This document shows, piece by piece, positions 21,969-33,135 of a stretch of 64,000 nucleotides of DNA. Position 1 is the stretch's first letter, and every line of letters begins with the position of its first letter. Origin of the DNA: Chaenocephalus aceratus. Its lineage: Eukaryota > Chordata > Actinopteri > Perciformes > Channichthyidae. Location of the stretch: assembly GCA_023974075.1 (NCBI GenBank), contig JAMFTG010000594.1, positions 62,001 to 126,000 on the forward strand. Direction: 5' to 3'. The translations under genes were made by a program, and so were the position numbers. The notes under the pieces were generated by a model. That model did no database searches, was not told the origin of the DNA, and was given only the letters and a program-made list of their open reading frames with translations.

Positions 21969-23537
21969 ACGACCAAATGGGCCGATTGTTCAGGCCCTTA
22001 ATACGTCCTATAATTAAGTTTTAAAGTTTTCGCCCTCTAGTACTCCCGTTGAATGCAAACGTTACAGATGGTCGTTTATTCACAAATAACCCTCTCTGTA
22101 AAATCCTAAATTGTAGGATAGTGTGTTTAAAACGCTTTTTGATTAGATTTCTAGCGAGAAGTGTATATTGTACTTTTAGAATGCAGGTCTCCCTTGAAAA
22201 AGAGATCTATGATCTCAATGGGACCAATCTGGATAAATAAAGGTTTGAAATGAAATGAAATGAGAATCCACGTCCAGTCGATATGTAGGATCTATAGTTT
22301 GATAGATATTACGAAGATGATTTGAGGTTTCGTCAGGAGAACGTGTATATGCGGCAGCCTCCATGTAAAATTTCCGGTCTCGACGTTTTCATAATAAAAC
22401 CAATGATCAAAGGATTTAACCGTGATATCTGCAGTACTCATCCACTAAAAAACATCAGTTTATCCTAGTTAATTATACGACATTAATTAGTTTAAATTGT
22501 GTACAATGCTTTTGTGTTTTTCCCATAGGTTTTTCTCTTTCGATTCTGAGAGACACCTTTCTTTTTTCAAAGGCTAAAACATCGATTGTTTTAGCCGCAA
22601 TGCATGTTGGGATATGGTGTTTATATGATATGAAATCGGACAACTTTTAAAAAAAAATTAAATAATACTTTATTCTGAGTGTTCTTGCTTTTCTATTTGA
22701 AAGTCATCACATAACGGCATTGTAATACACGGTTCGGCTGCATTACATATTACAGATCTGCCGTAGATATTTATTTAGAGAGCCCTGATGAGAAGACCTT
22801 TTGACAAACTGTAAGAAATGCCGCCAAAACTGAAAACGTGACGTGGATCATAAATATATCAGCAATTAAAAAACATCTTCCATTTCTTTTCACACAATAC
22901 GTCTCCTTGCAGTATCAACACTAATTCGGCTGACTTTTACATTTGATCCAATTGGTAGATAGGTTATATTTACACCATAACGGTGCACAGCTGATAGAAA
23001 GGGATTTTTTTGTTGTTTTTAAAGCTATTATTTACTACCTTTCCAACTCCTCATGTAGTTGACTGTTACAGGTCTAAACAGGTTCATGGTACAATGCATA
23101 AGCTTAAAATCGAGAGACTGAAACTGTATTTTCCTTTACCGTTCTGTTTTAATTTCACAATAAAGTTAATAGTCAGGGCTGCACATAACTGGTGCGCATG
23201 CGCACCTCCGCCAAGAAAAGAGCACCGGGTCATTTGAAAAAAGGCGCATTTGCGTACCAAAATTGAGAGCGAGAGAGGAGAGGGAGAGGGAGAGGGGTGA
23301 AAAGGGAGTTACATTTACTTAATTATGAATGTTGTTACATCAAGGCCGAAAATTAGGATGAGCCCCAACGGTCAAAAATGTTTTTTTCCCTCCCAGAGCT
23401 GTCAGCGCAGCGCCTCCCCAGATCTGGCGCCATAGGCGAACATCTATAACGCCAGTGCGACGGGCCGACCCTGAGTTCATATGCAACTCGCAAATATCTC
23501 TCCTCTCTTTTCTCTTCTCCCTTCTCTCTCTTCTCTC

Positions 23538-23571
<34 letters not shown>

Positions 23572-26500
23572 AATTTTGGTACGCAAATGCGCCTTTTTTC
23601 AAATGACCCGGTGCTCTTTTCTTGGCGGAGGTGCGCATGCGCACCAGTTATGTGCAGCCCTGCATATTAGTTTGATATTATGTTTTATTAACTACACCAC
23701 TGTTTTTTTTAACCCACACCGCCTAGTGGTTAAAGCACGTTATTGAATTTTGTTGAATACGTTTTATTTGATGAAAACATTTAAATATTAAGAGTAGCCT
23801 ACATACTCAATTGGGGGAAAGTAGAAGGCATGATAGAAATATAGAATAGAAATATCAAGAAGATACAGTAGTGATCTCTACAATAAAATAAAAAGACATT
23901 AACAGGAGGATGTGCAAAACAGACAAACTAATAAGGCTTTATTTAAACATTAAAGATTACTTTTTTTGAATAAGAAAAAAACGTTGGGGTTATCCACAGA
24001 TAAATATGAAGTCTGACAAAGTACTTAACGTCCAATATATTGCATAGTTTATTTTGGCACTTGACAATCACCTTCCCTGAATTTGAATACGAAAACGTCT
24101 TATAAAGACACATGCCATAGAACATGTTGCGAAACACACAATAGCCAGCCTGTGTAGTTCTGGCTATTTTGGATAGTCTGGCGTGGTTCCATTCCATTTC
24201 AAAGAGCTGTTGACGCTCAGCGTAACCTTGTCGCACTGCCACTCCAACATCCAATCACAGGGCTTGATGACTAATCACAGGGTTTGTAAAGCAAGGCGGA
24301 TGTTGTAGTCCCAAACGATAGCTGGGGATTCTGGGTAGTGTAGTGTCTTCGGAAACTGTAGTGTCTAAATTCCGAAAAAACTATTTGTTTCTCTGAATGG
24401 AAGGTTAAAAACAAAAGCATTGTACACCATTTAAACCAATCAATAATGTGTAATTAACAAGGATAAACTGATGTTTTTTAGTGGATGAGTAATGCAGATA
24501 TCACTGTGTAATCATTTGACAGTGAGGGGAATATATCCGGTTTTATTATGAAAACTTCGAGACCGGAAAAACTGTTTTAAATTTACATGGAAGCTGCCGC
24601 ATATACACGTTATCCTGCCGCATACCTCAAATCATCTTCGTAATATCTATCAAACTATAGATCCTACACATCGACTGGACGTGGATTCTAAGAGTACAAT
24701 ATACACTTCTCGCCAGAAATCGAATCAAAAAGCATTTTAATGGACAAACTATTCCACAATTTAGGATTGAGGTGCTCTAGTGGCCGTGTAAGAAACAACA
24801 TACACTTTAAAACGTGTCTCTGGGTCGTAATAAGGGCTTGAACAATCAGCCTATACGGTCGTTTTTTGTAGGAGGACAGGCTGAAACACGCACACACACA
24901 CACACACACATACCATAATCCAACATCAAAAGCGACACACACATATCATTTCAGTAGCAAGTGACCATTGCAGAAAACAGTAAAAAGTGTGACATTTTGC
25001 TGCAGGCTTCAAAGGGTAAAAAGTATCGCCATCTTGTAGACCAATGTGAAAATTGAAAGCTAGAAGTCCAAAATGAAACCTTAACATAAAGGAAATCAAG
25101 AGTTTATGATAAGATAAATGTGGGGTCAAAAAAGCATTTTCAATGGGGCATTTTTTGCCGCTAGGAACAAATGTATCAGTTTTTATGTAGCTTAGCCATT
25201 TTAGGCTAATTAAAAAAACTGAGACGACAATTCCAAATACAACTAAAAAAGAAAATCCTCTGGCATGTTTGAGCAATATTCATTCAACACAGCCAAAATG
25301 GCATGAACATCAAAACCCGAATGGCTGAAAAATGGCCCCAGGGACTCTTAAGGGTTAATAACGCATACAACCCGTCTTTGTTTATTTGTGAATGTGTGGG
25401 TTGATATAGAAGACAGTGCAAGGGAAACTTCTGCAGCAAAGGAGAGTCAGGACTCAGAGACACGAGGAGAGTTGGAGTTTTGATGTCAAACACTGGTAGT
25501 TTTTACAAGCATCGGCCGGAGAATTCATATCACAAGTCACAGCAGCCAAAGGTTCTGACTGCACGGGTGGGTTGTCATGTCAATTCTGATCACCCTCTCA
25601 TCTTGGTAGACCTTTTAACTAGCTTCACTAAGAGTCAACCCACATATTGGGGGAAGGTATACGTGAACACCTGGAGGCACTGAATCACTTTTCACTCTAT
25701 GGCTCTGTGACCGAGAGTTGACCGGTCATAAAACAGGTAATGTCAACAATAGCTGAGACTTCGCATTCCTTAAGACAGATAACAGACTTAGGGTTCGTCG
25801 TAAAACGTCAACAGGCAATAAAGTTAAAATCTTAGGAGTAAGGAAGAATTATTCTTTGACACTTAGGGAGAGAGAAGAAATATTCTCTAACAGACCACTT
25901 CGGAATATTTTGTAGAAAGAGTAGCTTCTCCGTTTACCATTTCTATTTTGCCTTTATAATAATATTTCGTGTCAAGAACCCCTTGTGCGTAATAAACACA
26001 TCTATTTGTAATAGTTGATTGTTACAGGAGATGAAGGAGTTGTTAAACATCTGATGAGAGAAACTGCTGCAGAGAGTTTGAGATCATCAGGGATTTGTTT
26101 CTACATCATTGCTAAAGCTTCAGCTCTGAACAGATGATTAAACCTGGAGTTATTTCAAACAGGAACATTGTTTTCTAAAGTGACATCATGTTTTCTTTAT
26201 TCAGTCTGAGGAGCTGCTGGTTGTCAGAGATCAGCTGTTCTGCTCTGGCCTCAGCTCTGAAGTCCAACCCCTCCCATCTGAGATATCTGGACCTGAGTGG
26301 CAACGGGCTGCAGGATTCAGGAGTGGAGCTGCTGAGAGATCTCCTGGAGAGTCCAGACTGCAGACTGAAGACTCTCAGGTCAGTTCTCCATCTGTAACTT
26401 CTGTGCTGAGATGAAGAGAGTTGTGTTGACAAATATTCATATTTTAGACTGCACTGTAACTTTTATCCATGTATTTTTCCTTAATGTTTATTTTATTAGC

Positions 26501-28932
26501 ACTGTAACTTGTATCCATGTACTTTTTCTTGTAATGTTTAATTGAACTATTCATATTTTAGACTGCACTGTAACTTTTATCCATGTATTTTTCCTTAATG
26601 TTTATTTTATTAGCTTTTCTTTTTTAATGCTTAATGTCTTTCATTTCTTTTTTGTAAAGCACTTTGAATTACCCTGCGTCGAAAAGTGCTATATAAATAA
26701 ACTTGCCTTGCCTTGCCTTGCCTTGCCTGACTCTGAGCTGCAGACATCAGGCTGATATCACTCTGATCCTCACTGAGCATCTTAACGCTGACTATCCTAC
26801 CCTGCATAATGCACTCATCTCTAAACACCTGGAACTCACCTTATATTCTGCTGCAAGCTTTAAATAAATGATATACAAAATACATCAAGAACATATTTCT
26901 ATTAAAACTCCTAAACACTAATATGTTCTGAAGCTGCACGATGCTTCTACTGACTGAATAGTTCAAACTGAAGATGCTGTGATTTGATGACTCCACTATT
27001 CCTAAAATAAATACTCTGGATGTTTTTCTTCACATTTCTTCAAAACTCATCCTGAAATATTTGTGATCTTTGTAAACGTTGAGATCTTGAGTTGGATCAG
27101 TTTCTGTGGGTTCTATTGGTCTGGCTGCACATCATGAGTTAGTGTAGATGGAGCAGATGTGAAGTCACCTCTTTATTATTGAAGCACGTTGTCTTTAATA
27201 TCAATGAGAGATCTTTTCACTGTTTCTCTCTTACAGTTTTTACCTGTTGGAGTTTCCACTTTCTAACCTTCTTCAGCTCTGAACAGATTATTAAACCTGG
27301 AGTTATTTCAAACAGGAACATTGTTTTCTAAAGTTACATCATGTTTTCTTTATTCAGTCTGAGTGCTGCAGCTTGTCAGAGATCAGCTGTTCTGGTCTGA
27401 TCTCAGCTCTGAAGTCCAACCCCTCCCATCTGAGAGATCTGGACCTGAGTGTCAACGATCTGCAGGACTCAGGAGTGGAGCTGCTGAGAGATCTTCTGGA
27501 GAGTCCAGACTGCAGACTGGAGACTCTCAGGTCAGTACTCCATCTGTAACTTCTGTGCTGAGATGAAGAGAGTTGTGTTGACTCTGCGCTGCAGACATCA
27601 GGCTGATATCACTCTGATCCTCACTGAGCATCTTAACGCTGACTATCCTACCCTGCATAATGCACTCATCTCTAACACCTGGAACTCACCTTATATTCTG
27701 CTGCATGCTTTAAATAAATGATATACAAAATACATCAAGAACATATTTCTATTAAAACTCCAAAACACTAATATGTTCTGAAGCTGCACGATGCTTCTAC
27801 TGACTGAATAGTTCAAACTGAAGATGCTGTGATTTGATGACTCCACTATTCCTAAAATAAATACTCTGGATGTTTTTCTTCACATTTCTTCAAAACTCAT
27901 CCTGAAATATTTGTGATCTTTGTAAACGTTGAGATCTTGAGTTGGATCAGTTTCTGTGGGTTCTATTGGTCTGGCTGCACATCATGAGTTAGTGTAGATG
28001 GAGCAGATGTGAAGTCACCGCTTTATTATTGAAGCACGTTGTCTTTAATATTAATGAGAGATCTTTTCACTGTTTCTCTCTTACAGTTTTTACCTGTTGG
28101 AGTTTCCACTTTCCAACCTTCTTCAGCTCTGAACAGATTATTAAACCTGGAGTTATTTCAAACAGGAAATTGTTTTCTAAAGTTACATCATGTTTTCTTT
28201 ATTCAGTCTGAGTGGCTGCAGCTTGTCAGAGATCAGCTGTTCGGCTCTGGCCTCAGCTCTGAAGTCCAACCCCTCCCATCTGAGATATCTGGACCTGAGT
28301 TACAACGAGCTGCAGGATTCAGGAGTGAAGCTGCTGAGAGATCTTCTGGAGAGTCCAGACTGCAGACTGGAGACTTTCAGGTCAGTGAGGGCTCTCTGCT
28401 GGTTCAGCAGGATTGTAACATGGATGTGTTTCTCTCACTGGGGAAACAACAAGTCAGTGATGTTTCCCACTGACTGAAGGCTCTTTCTTTTATTCTTCCT
28501 AAAACAATATATTGTAAGGTTGAGAACCACTGGTATACAGTTTACTCCCCTCAGATGGTGTCAGGCTACAGAAACATTCAAATGTCTCAATCACATAAAT
28601 AAAACATAGGTGTAGTCCTTTAGGCGATTCATGAGGAACCGTTACATATTAAGTACATATATTGTAGAAGTACATGTAGTACATACATATTAATGCTTGA
28701 ACAAAATAGGTGAACTAAAATCCAGCTCTGGGATCGTGGAGGAATAAATATCTCAGTTTTCCTTGAAGCAGAAGACAGGAAGTGATTCACAGAGCAGATG
28801 TTATCGTAGCAGAGTCACTACATTTATAAGACCTCTGAAGTGATTGTTGGTTATTTAATAAAAGTGTTTTCCTGTTTATCTTCCAGGTCCACGAGGAGAA
28901 ACGTCCCAGAGCAATGTTGCATTTTGCAGTGA
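17476..28932 (+). CDS. NLRC3-like NLR protein (FISNA-NACHT-LRR), probably 5' partial and frame-broken
   Basis: A fish-specific NLR gene of the large NLRC3-like family, whose members are cytosolic STAND ATPases implicated in innate immunity. Recognised exons: 17476-19286 (FISNA, NACHT, winged helix and NACHT-associated helices), then LRR exons 19723-19896, 26205-26378, 27358-27530 and 28207-28380, and a short last exon 28887-28932. LRR exons are 174 bp, the family's standard size, with acceptor after TTATTCAG and donor CAG|GTCAG. The first intron after the NACHT exon keeps phase (KAQ-LSNCGLS). A 2-bp loss near 18575 and a one-base loss in the 27358 exon break the frame. No B30.2 exon was seen. 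Start codon not identified. Confidence 0.8.
19723..19896 (+). CDS. NLR leucine-rich-repeat exon 1
   Basis: A 174-bp exon between GTGACAG and CAG|GTCAG encoding [18 protein letters not shown] and [15 protein letters not shown], one pair of ribonuclease-inhibitor-type LRRs. In frame with the preceding exon (split codon CA|A). Confidence 0.88.
20400..21010 (+). repeat. Teleost interspersed repeat with 14-bp tandem core
   Basis: Starts at (ATCA)n followed by TGTTTATTTATATAGCCCAA, a start seen in many fish repeat copies. It includes five tandem ACCCTCTGTCCTTAG-like units at 20510-20580. The rest is G/A-rich non-coding sequence. Class not determined (SINE-like or DNA element). Confidence 0.5.
21074..21722 (-). 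pseudogene. piggyBac-family transposase remnant, internally deleted
   Basis: On the minus strand an ATG at 21722 begins [13 protein letters not shown], a piggyBac-like N-terminus. After a frameshift it continues with an acidic segment ([16 protein letters not shown]) and [51 protein letters not shown]. An internal deletion removes the first catalytic Asp region; then [18 protein letters not shown] and [16 protein letters not shown] follow, the latter holding the second catalytic Asp. It ends after KLALV. It sits in the NLR intron in antisense and cannot encode an active enzyme. Confidence 0.8.
21913..21966 (+). repeat. (AC)n microsatellite
   Basis: About 27 AC dinucleotides. Confidence 0.97.
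23174..23662. mobile_element. 489-bp MITE with perfect 96-bp terminal inverted repeats
   Basis: Arms 23174-23269 and 23567-23662 are identical reverse complements beginning CAGGGCTGCACATAACTGG, a hAT-like terminus. The interior is GC-rich with CT and GA microsatellite runs next to the arms. No clear 8-bp target duplication at the borders. Non-autonomous. Confidence 0.85.
26205..26378 (+). CDS. NLR leucine-rich-repeat exon 2
   Basis: A 174-bp exon in frame, encoding [19 protein letters not shown] and [19 protein letters not shown]. Acceptor TTTATTCAG, donor CAG|GTCAGT. Confidence 0.88.
26440..26728 (+). repeat. Interspersed repeat tail with (CCTTG)n
   Basis: Two near-identical ~100-bp segments (GACTGCACTGTAACTTTTAT at about 26448 and 26562), then TTGTAAAGCACTTTGAATTA, AAGTGCTATATAAATAAAC and CCTTG repeats, a typical 3' tail of fish retroposons. 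It accounts for the longer spacing between the first two exons of the LRR tandem block. Confidence 0.65.
27358..27530 (+). pseudogene. NLR leucine-rich-repeat exon 3, 173 bp, frame-broken
   Basis: Same splice signals and sequence as its neighbours but one base shorter: AGTGCTGCAGC where the 28207 exon has AGTGGCTGCAGC. It also differs at GGTCTGATCTCAG. If spliced in, it would shift the frame of all downstream exons; exon skipping would keep the frame because the other exons are 174 bp. Confidence 0.8.
28207..28380 (+). CDS. NLR leucine-rich-repeat exon 4
   Basis: A 174-bp exon encoding [20 protein letters not shown] and [19 protein letters not shown]. It lies in a tandem block duplicated at an 849-bp spacing with the preceding exon, introns included. 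Confidence 0.88.
28887..28932 (+). CDS. Probable short last exon of the NLR gene
   Basis: After the acceptor TTATCTTCCAG, the phase of the LRR exons (AG|G) gives [14 protein letters not shown] and a stop at 28930-28932. It is the first acceptor in the right phase after the last LRR exon, but the peptide has no recognised domain; a B30.2 exon further downstream was not found. Confidence 0.4.
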
Positions 28933-28975
28933 AAATCTGATCTGAGCATATTCCAAGCAGCAAAGAAAACAAGAA

Positions 28976-29954
28976 CAGAGGCCTGTCCTACGAAGCCGGT
29001 TCAACCTAACCTGATATGTTCGAGTTAGCCGGTTGGCCTAATCCAAAACATACGCGCTCTCGCTAAGCGGTCCTACGACGCTGGTTATCAAGTGGATCGC
29101 TCAGCCAGCCGTGTCCTATCTAGTTAGGCGTTCACATGAGAGGGGTGGGATCTGGAGCATTCGACCAATCACAAACATGGAGAAGCGCACTGACAGCGCA
29201 GCGTCACACTTCCTGAATGCAAAGTCAACTTTAATATTAGACACATGAAGAAGTTAACTTTAAACATCCATGACTTAAACACTTGATCCAGGATCAAAGC
29301 CACATAGCTGCACCTGCAAGGTGAACACAGCTGGAACAGAACAAGTGTTTGAATGCGTCATTAACAGGTTCATGATATCACTGCCCCGTCTAAAACACGA
29401 TCTGACTTTATTACATTTGTCTCGAGTGTTTCGTCAACTTATGTGTTGCTTAAAATAATACTTCTGCATCCAGTATTGACGCTGTGAGTGTTGCACGGCC
29501 AGATACGGCTCAGCTGACTCAGATCAGGAGATATATGATACATTATGATGATATGCCGCGGACTGTACTTAATGTACTCTGATCCGGGTCCTGATGTTGT
29601 GGCAGATATTTCAGTAAGCTTTCTTAACGCTAATGTTATAATAGTCAGATTGCTCTAAAGATGGAGGTGATATTCTATTAATGTTCACGTTCACACAGTC
29701 GGTGAACGGCAGTTTAAACTGTATTTCCTCCGCACACTGAGCTCTGATTGGTCAGCAGGCATGGTGCTTTCGCTGAGTTGATCTCTTATCCTGGAACATA
29801 TCCTGCTTCGGAGCACAGACTAGGTTCCAGGATTAAGTCACCATGGAGATCTAGCCCGCTAAAAAGTGAACCAGCTTCGTAGGACCGGAAATCCCAGAGT
29901 TTTCCCTGAAGTTAGCCGCTAAACGAAAATCCTGCTTCGTAGTACAGGCCTCTG
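28976..29954. mobile_element. About 979-bp MITE-like element
   Basis: Begins CAGAGGCCTGTCCTACGAAG and ends in the near reverse complement, GCTTCGTAGTACAGGCCTCTG. A further copy of the terminal motif (GCTTCGTAGGACC) lies just inside the right end at 29873. Interior non-coding. It inserts immediately after the last NLR exon. Superfamily uncertain (PIF/Harbinger-like or hAT-like). Confidence 0.65.
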
Positions 29955-30001
29955 GTGAAACAGGTTTTGGATAACACACCTCTCGCTACTACGCTGGCTA
30001 A

Positions 30002-30030
30002 TGTTGTTGTTGTTGTTGTTGTTGTTGTTG
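30002..30030 (+). repeat. (GTT)n microsatellite
   Basis: About nine GTT units. Confidence 0.95.
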
Positions 30031-30529
30031 TACACAGCAAGTCAGCTGTGCTCTGTGTGAGGATAAAGACACACGGTGAATTGTAAATTGTTTGCAAAGT
30101 AGAACATGTGTTTAGAGTTTGAGACTGGAGCTGATCTTTGCCTCACAGTCCGTTTCAATCATTGAGATGTGTCATCAATTAAAAGCCAAAATATGATAGT
30201 CTACTTTTACTGCCCTAGTTTCACAACAACTGGGAATGTGACGGCATCAACAGCGTGTCGGCCATCTTTGGAGGATACCAGCGAATGCAACCATAAGACT
30301 AATTATTACAGCGAGCTAAACAGCGATAACCCTTTTAGCTATACCTGTGAAAAAGATGTTTAAAATGTGAGCATAAAGGATGTATTTGTGATGTAAAGAA
30401 GTCTATTTTACCGCCTTAGTTTGAGCCGCTGAGCAGCAATGTCATTCAGAATAAATGTACTTTTTCACAATATTGTATAATTTATTTGTTGTTTTTTGCA
30501 TCCATGAATTTATACAGAATATTCACTTT

Positions 30530-31610
30530 CATAACCGTAACCAGGGCTGCACAATTTGGAAAAAAAGCCCAATTGCAATCATTTTGACTGAATTGATTTG
30601 ATTCTAGATATTAGAGGTTATGACTGAGCAATGGCTCGCATTACAAAATAGCACTAGAGAATGCAGTTCCTTAAGAAATTGCTAGTGGGAATGCTTCATG
30701 CTGAAAGCTGACGCTGAATTGCTGAAATGTAATGTGTAAGAAGAAAGTGAAGAATTTAGATTGAAATGATGCATGAACACTGGAGGCTTGAATGTTTGAT
30801 AAGAGAAGAAAAGAAAGTAAAAAGGCTTGGAAAAGCAGCACAAATATTTTAACGGCAAACTTTTGAACTAACTTGATGGCGAGCGATCTGTCGCCATGGC
30901 AACGGCATTTTGGCAGATTAACTAAAGTTGTGCGGAAAGATCAGGCTGAATGTACAATGGGCCTTACTGGAGACATGTTGAACGTTATTGTCAGTTTTTG
31001 CCTCAAGAGGCATTTTGTTCAATTATTTTGCTTAATTTTTATTTATTTTCCAACCTAAGAGGTTTTTCTACGTTTTTCATGAACAATGATGTCTCAGTGG
31101 GGTTTGGGAATTATGGCAGGTTTAAAAAAAAATAATGATGGCGAATTTCAAGCTGTCCTCCACTCTAGCTGTGACATCACACACTCTAGCCTTAACGAGC
31201 TGCGCAATACACACTAATGTTAAAATCTGAAGAAGGCCAAGGTCTGAACAATGTTTAATATTTCTAAAAGTATGAATCTCATTTAAAAGTTGTGTAACAC
31301 GAATAATGGGTAACATTTTAAAGTTGGAATGAGGTTTCTGAGCAGTTAGCAGTTGAAGTCGCATGAAGATTTGTTGGAGTCTGAAGAATTTCTCCATTGA
31401 CTTCCATGTTAAAAATGCATTATGGGATGTATCTCTGGAATTATGAAAGTTATGAATGAGAAAAGTAATAGCCATCGATTCCCGACCGAGCTGAACGTTT
31501 CGATGTTTGAACGGAGTTTCTGCGATGTTCAATGCGGGAGGAGAAGAGGGGCAAAATACCGGCGGAATAATAATAAACTTTTTGTGCGTAGGATGGACGC
31601 ATAATGGTAA
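30530..31610. repeat. Probable interspersed repeat between NLR and WBP11
   Basis: The segment starts with CAGGGCTGCACAATTTGG and ends near AATAATAATAAAC. The minus strand has a 136-codon open frame (31122-31532) with no recognised domain, in a stretch that reads like a mobile-element remnant rather than an exon. No splice context. Otherwise nothing seen between 29.96 and 32.0 kb. Confidence 0.35.
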
Positions 31611-31984
31611 AAAAATATAGACTATATAAAAATATGTTTTCTTACATCATAGGAGACCAAGAGAGACGTGTGCTGGATGAGCATTCAAAGACTATAATGA
31701 CTGCCTGCTCCAATCAGGAAGTACATGCTTGAGGGTTTTCTGTTGCAGAGCACAAGCTACAGGAGCAAATAAACAACATGTCCGATAGCACGAAGCAGCA
31801 GGACCATAAATGCGTCGCAGGAGTTTTCCTTATGGGTCAGAAATCGTGGACTTTAAAACATGAAAAATCATCAGGAATCTAAATGATCAGTCTCTAGACC
31901 TGCCCACATATAAAGCATCAGACTTTCTTATCAGAGCAAACTGAAACATGAGGTAAAAAGTATTTATTCAGCTGCAGATCAGAC

Positions 31985-32478
31985 AGTTTCACACAAGAGA
32001 AATATTCCACACCTTTATTCTGATGTTTAGGACATAAAATAATAATGGTACAAAAAGATTTGTCTGTTCACGGTAAGTCACAAAGAGTTGGCCGGGGAAC
32101 ATACCGGAGAACACAAAGCATGGTCGTTAATAGAGTTCAGTTTATGAGTCGCCTCCTAAAAGCAAACATCTGATTTCTTACGTACATTAAATTCTCCTTA
32201 AAACAATTCTAAATGAAATGAGAAGAGAAGCTGAGCACCTGGACGACAGCTACCTCTAAAGAGCGGTGCAGGGATGTCTGATTTTTGTAGTCCGACCCTG
32301 AAGGCAGCATCTCCCCGGTTCCCTCCGCTAAAAGCCAATGGGAGTTTTTCATTGGATTTTGGAAAAAACGTTAAGATACTTATTTTGATTTCTGCAGTAA
32401 GACGCTAACATTAGGAGTTAACCACAGACCTCATTCCTGCACCGCTCTGTATCCGCACAGAAACCCCCCCCCCGAGTC
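31985..32478 (-). other. WBP11: Probable 3' UTR of WBP11
   Basis: Sequence downstream of the WBP11 stop on the minus strand, with an AATAAA signal at 32019-32014 and another at 31968-31963. End inferred from the signals only. Confidence 0.45.
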
Positions 32479-33135
32479 TCAGAGCAGCCCCTCCATCTCC
32501 CTCATGAACGCCTCGTACATCTGGTCCTTACTCTTCATGTTGGACTGCGCCACCGCCCCCATCTGGTTCGGGTTCACGTATCCCATGGAGGCCGCGGTCG
32601 CCTGCTGTTTCAGCCCCAAGCCTTCGTCTTTCCGCCTCCCGATCCCCGACCTGTCGTGAGCGCCGGCCATCGTCATCCCCCCCCCACCTTGTCCCTCCTC
32701 ACCCTCAGAGCCGTGGGGACGAAGCGAGTGACCTCCGCCTTCATGTTGATGATCTGAGGTTTGGCTGAGATGGTGGCTCCGACCCCCGACGCCAACAGAC
32801 CTCCAGAAGAAGCGGAAACAGACGTGATGTTTGCTCGCTTCTCGATGGTGGCGGCGGCGTGGTGGGGGTTTCCACCTGGGGGGTTGTTGTTGGATGTCCC
32901 TGGTGGAGGGGGGGGCATCTGCATGACCCCCCCTTGGCGCATGGACATGGGCATCGGGGGGGGCGGCGGCATGTTGTTTTGAGGACCTTCCTGGTTGGAT
33001 CCGGAGCCTTTTTGCCGCTGCACGATGTTGGGAGGAGCGCTGAGCACGTTGGAGTTGAGAGGGGGAGGGAACAGGAGAGGGGGGGGGCGAGGGGCCGGGG
33101 GGGTCCTCCTGCTCTCGGGGGAGGAGGCGGGATAC
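32479..33135 (-). CDS. WBP11: WBP11 last coding exon
   Basis: Begins GIPPPPPRAGGPPRPL, shifts frame in a C run near 33075-33090, then continues LNSNVLSAPPNIVQRQKG, ATIEKRANITSV, KPQIINMKAEVTRFVPTAL. A nine-G run at 32679-32687 causes a second break (stop after DKVGGG). After it the C-terminus is MTMAGAHDRSGIGRRKDEG to KSKDQMYEAFMREMEGLL and TGA at 32479-32481. The C-terminal EAFM-EMEGLL is a strongly conserved WBP11 ending. Confidence 0.88.
   Translation of the reverse strand, partial: VSRLLPREQEDPPGPSPPPSPVPSPSQLQRAQRSSQHRAAAKRLRIQPGRSSKQHAAAPPDAHVHAPRGGHADAPPSTRDIQQQPPRWKPPPRRRHHREASKHHVCFRFFWRSVGVGGRSHHLSQTSDHQHEGGGHSLRPHGSEGEEGQGGGGMTMAGAHDRSGIGRRKDEGLGLKQQATAASMGYVNPNQMGAVAQSNMKSKDQMYEAFMREMEGLL

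Larger units (their letters stand above)
21905..24910. repeat. About 3-kb structure with long inverted arms
   Basis: Left arm about 21905-22480 and right arm about 24451-24910 are diverged reverse complements. The best-matched part starts ATCCACGTCCAGTCGAT (22265) against ATCGACTGGACGTGGAT (24670-24686), and both arms end in CA repeats on the outside. The left arm holds a LINE-like 3' tail (about 22185-22262) absent from the right. Possibly a large MITE or two oppositely oriented copies of one repeat. Confidence 0.65.
19897..26204. other. 6.3-kb NLR intron filled with repeats
   Basis: The interval between the first and second LRR exons contains a teleost interspersed repeat (20400-21010), a piggyBac remnant, long inverted repeats enclosing a hAT MITE, and about 1.1 kb (24.95-26.1 kb) where I recognise nothing. 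Confidence 0.7.

Noticed and set aside
23340..23586. Arg/Glu-rich minus frames (RERERE)
   Set aside because: Translation of CT microsatellite runs inside the hAT MITE.
23166..23670. 8-bp target duplication of the 489-bp MITE
   Set aside because: The flanking octamers (TTAATAGT and CATATTAG) do not match, so no duplication is claimed.
31122..31532. 136-codon minus-strand frame as a gene
   Set aside because: No domain, no splice or promoter context, and it lies in a stretch that looks like a dispersed repeat.
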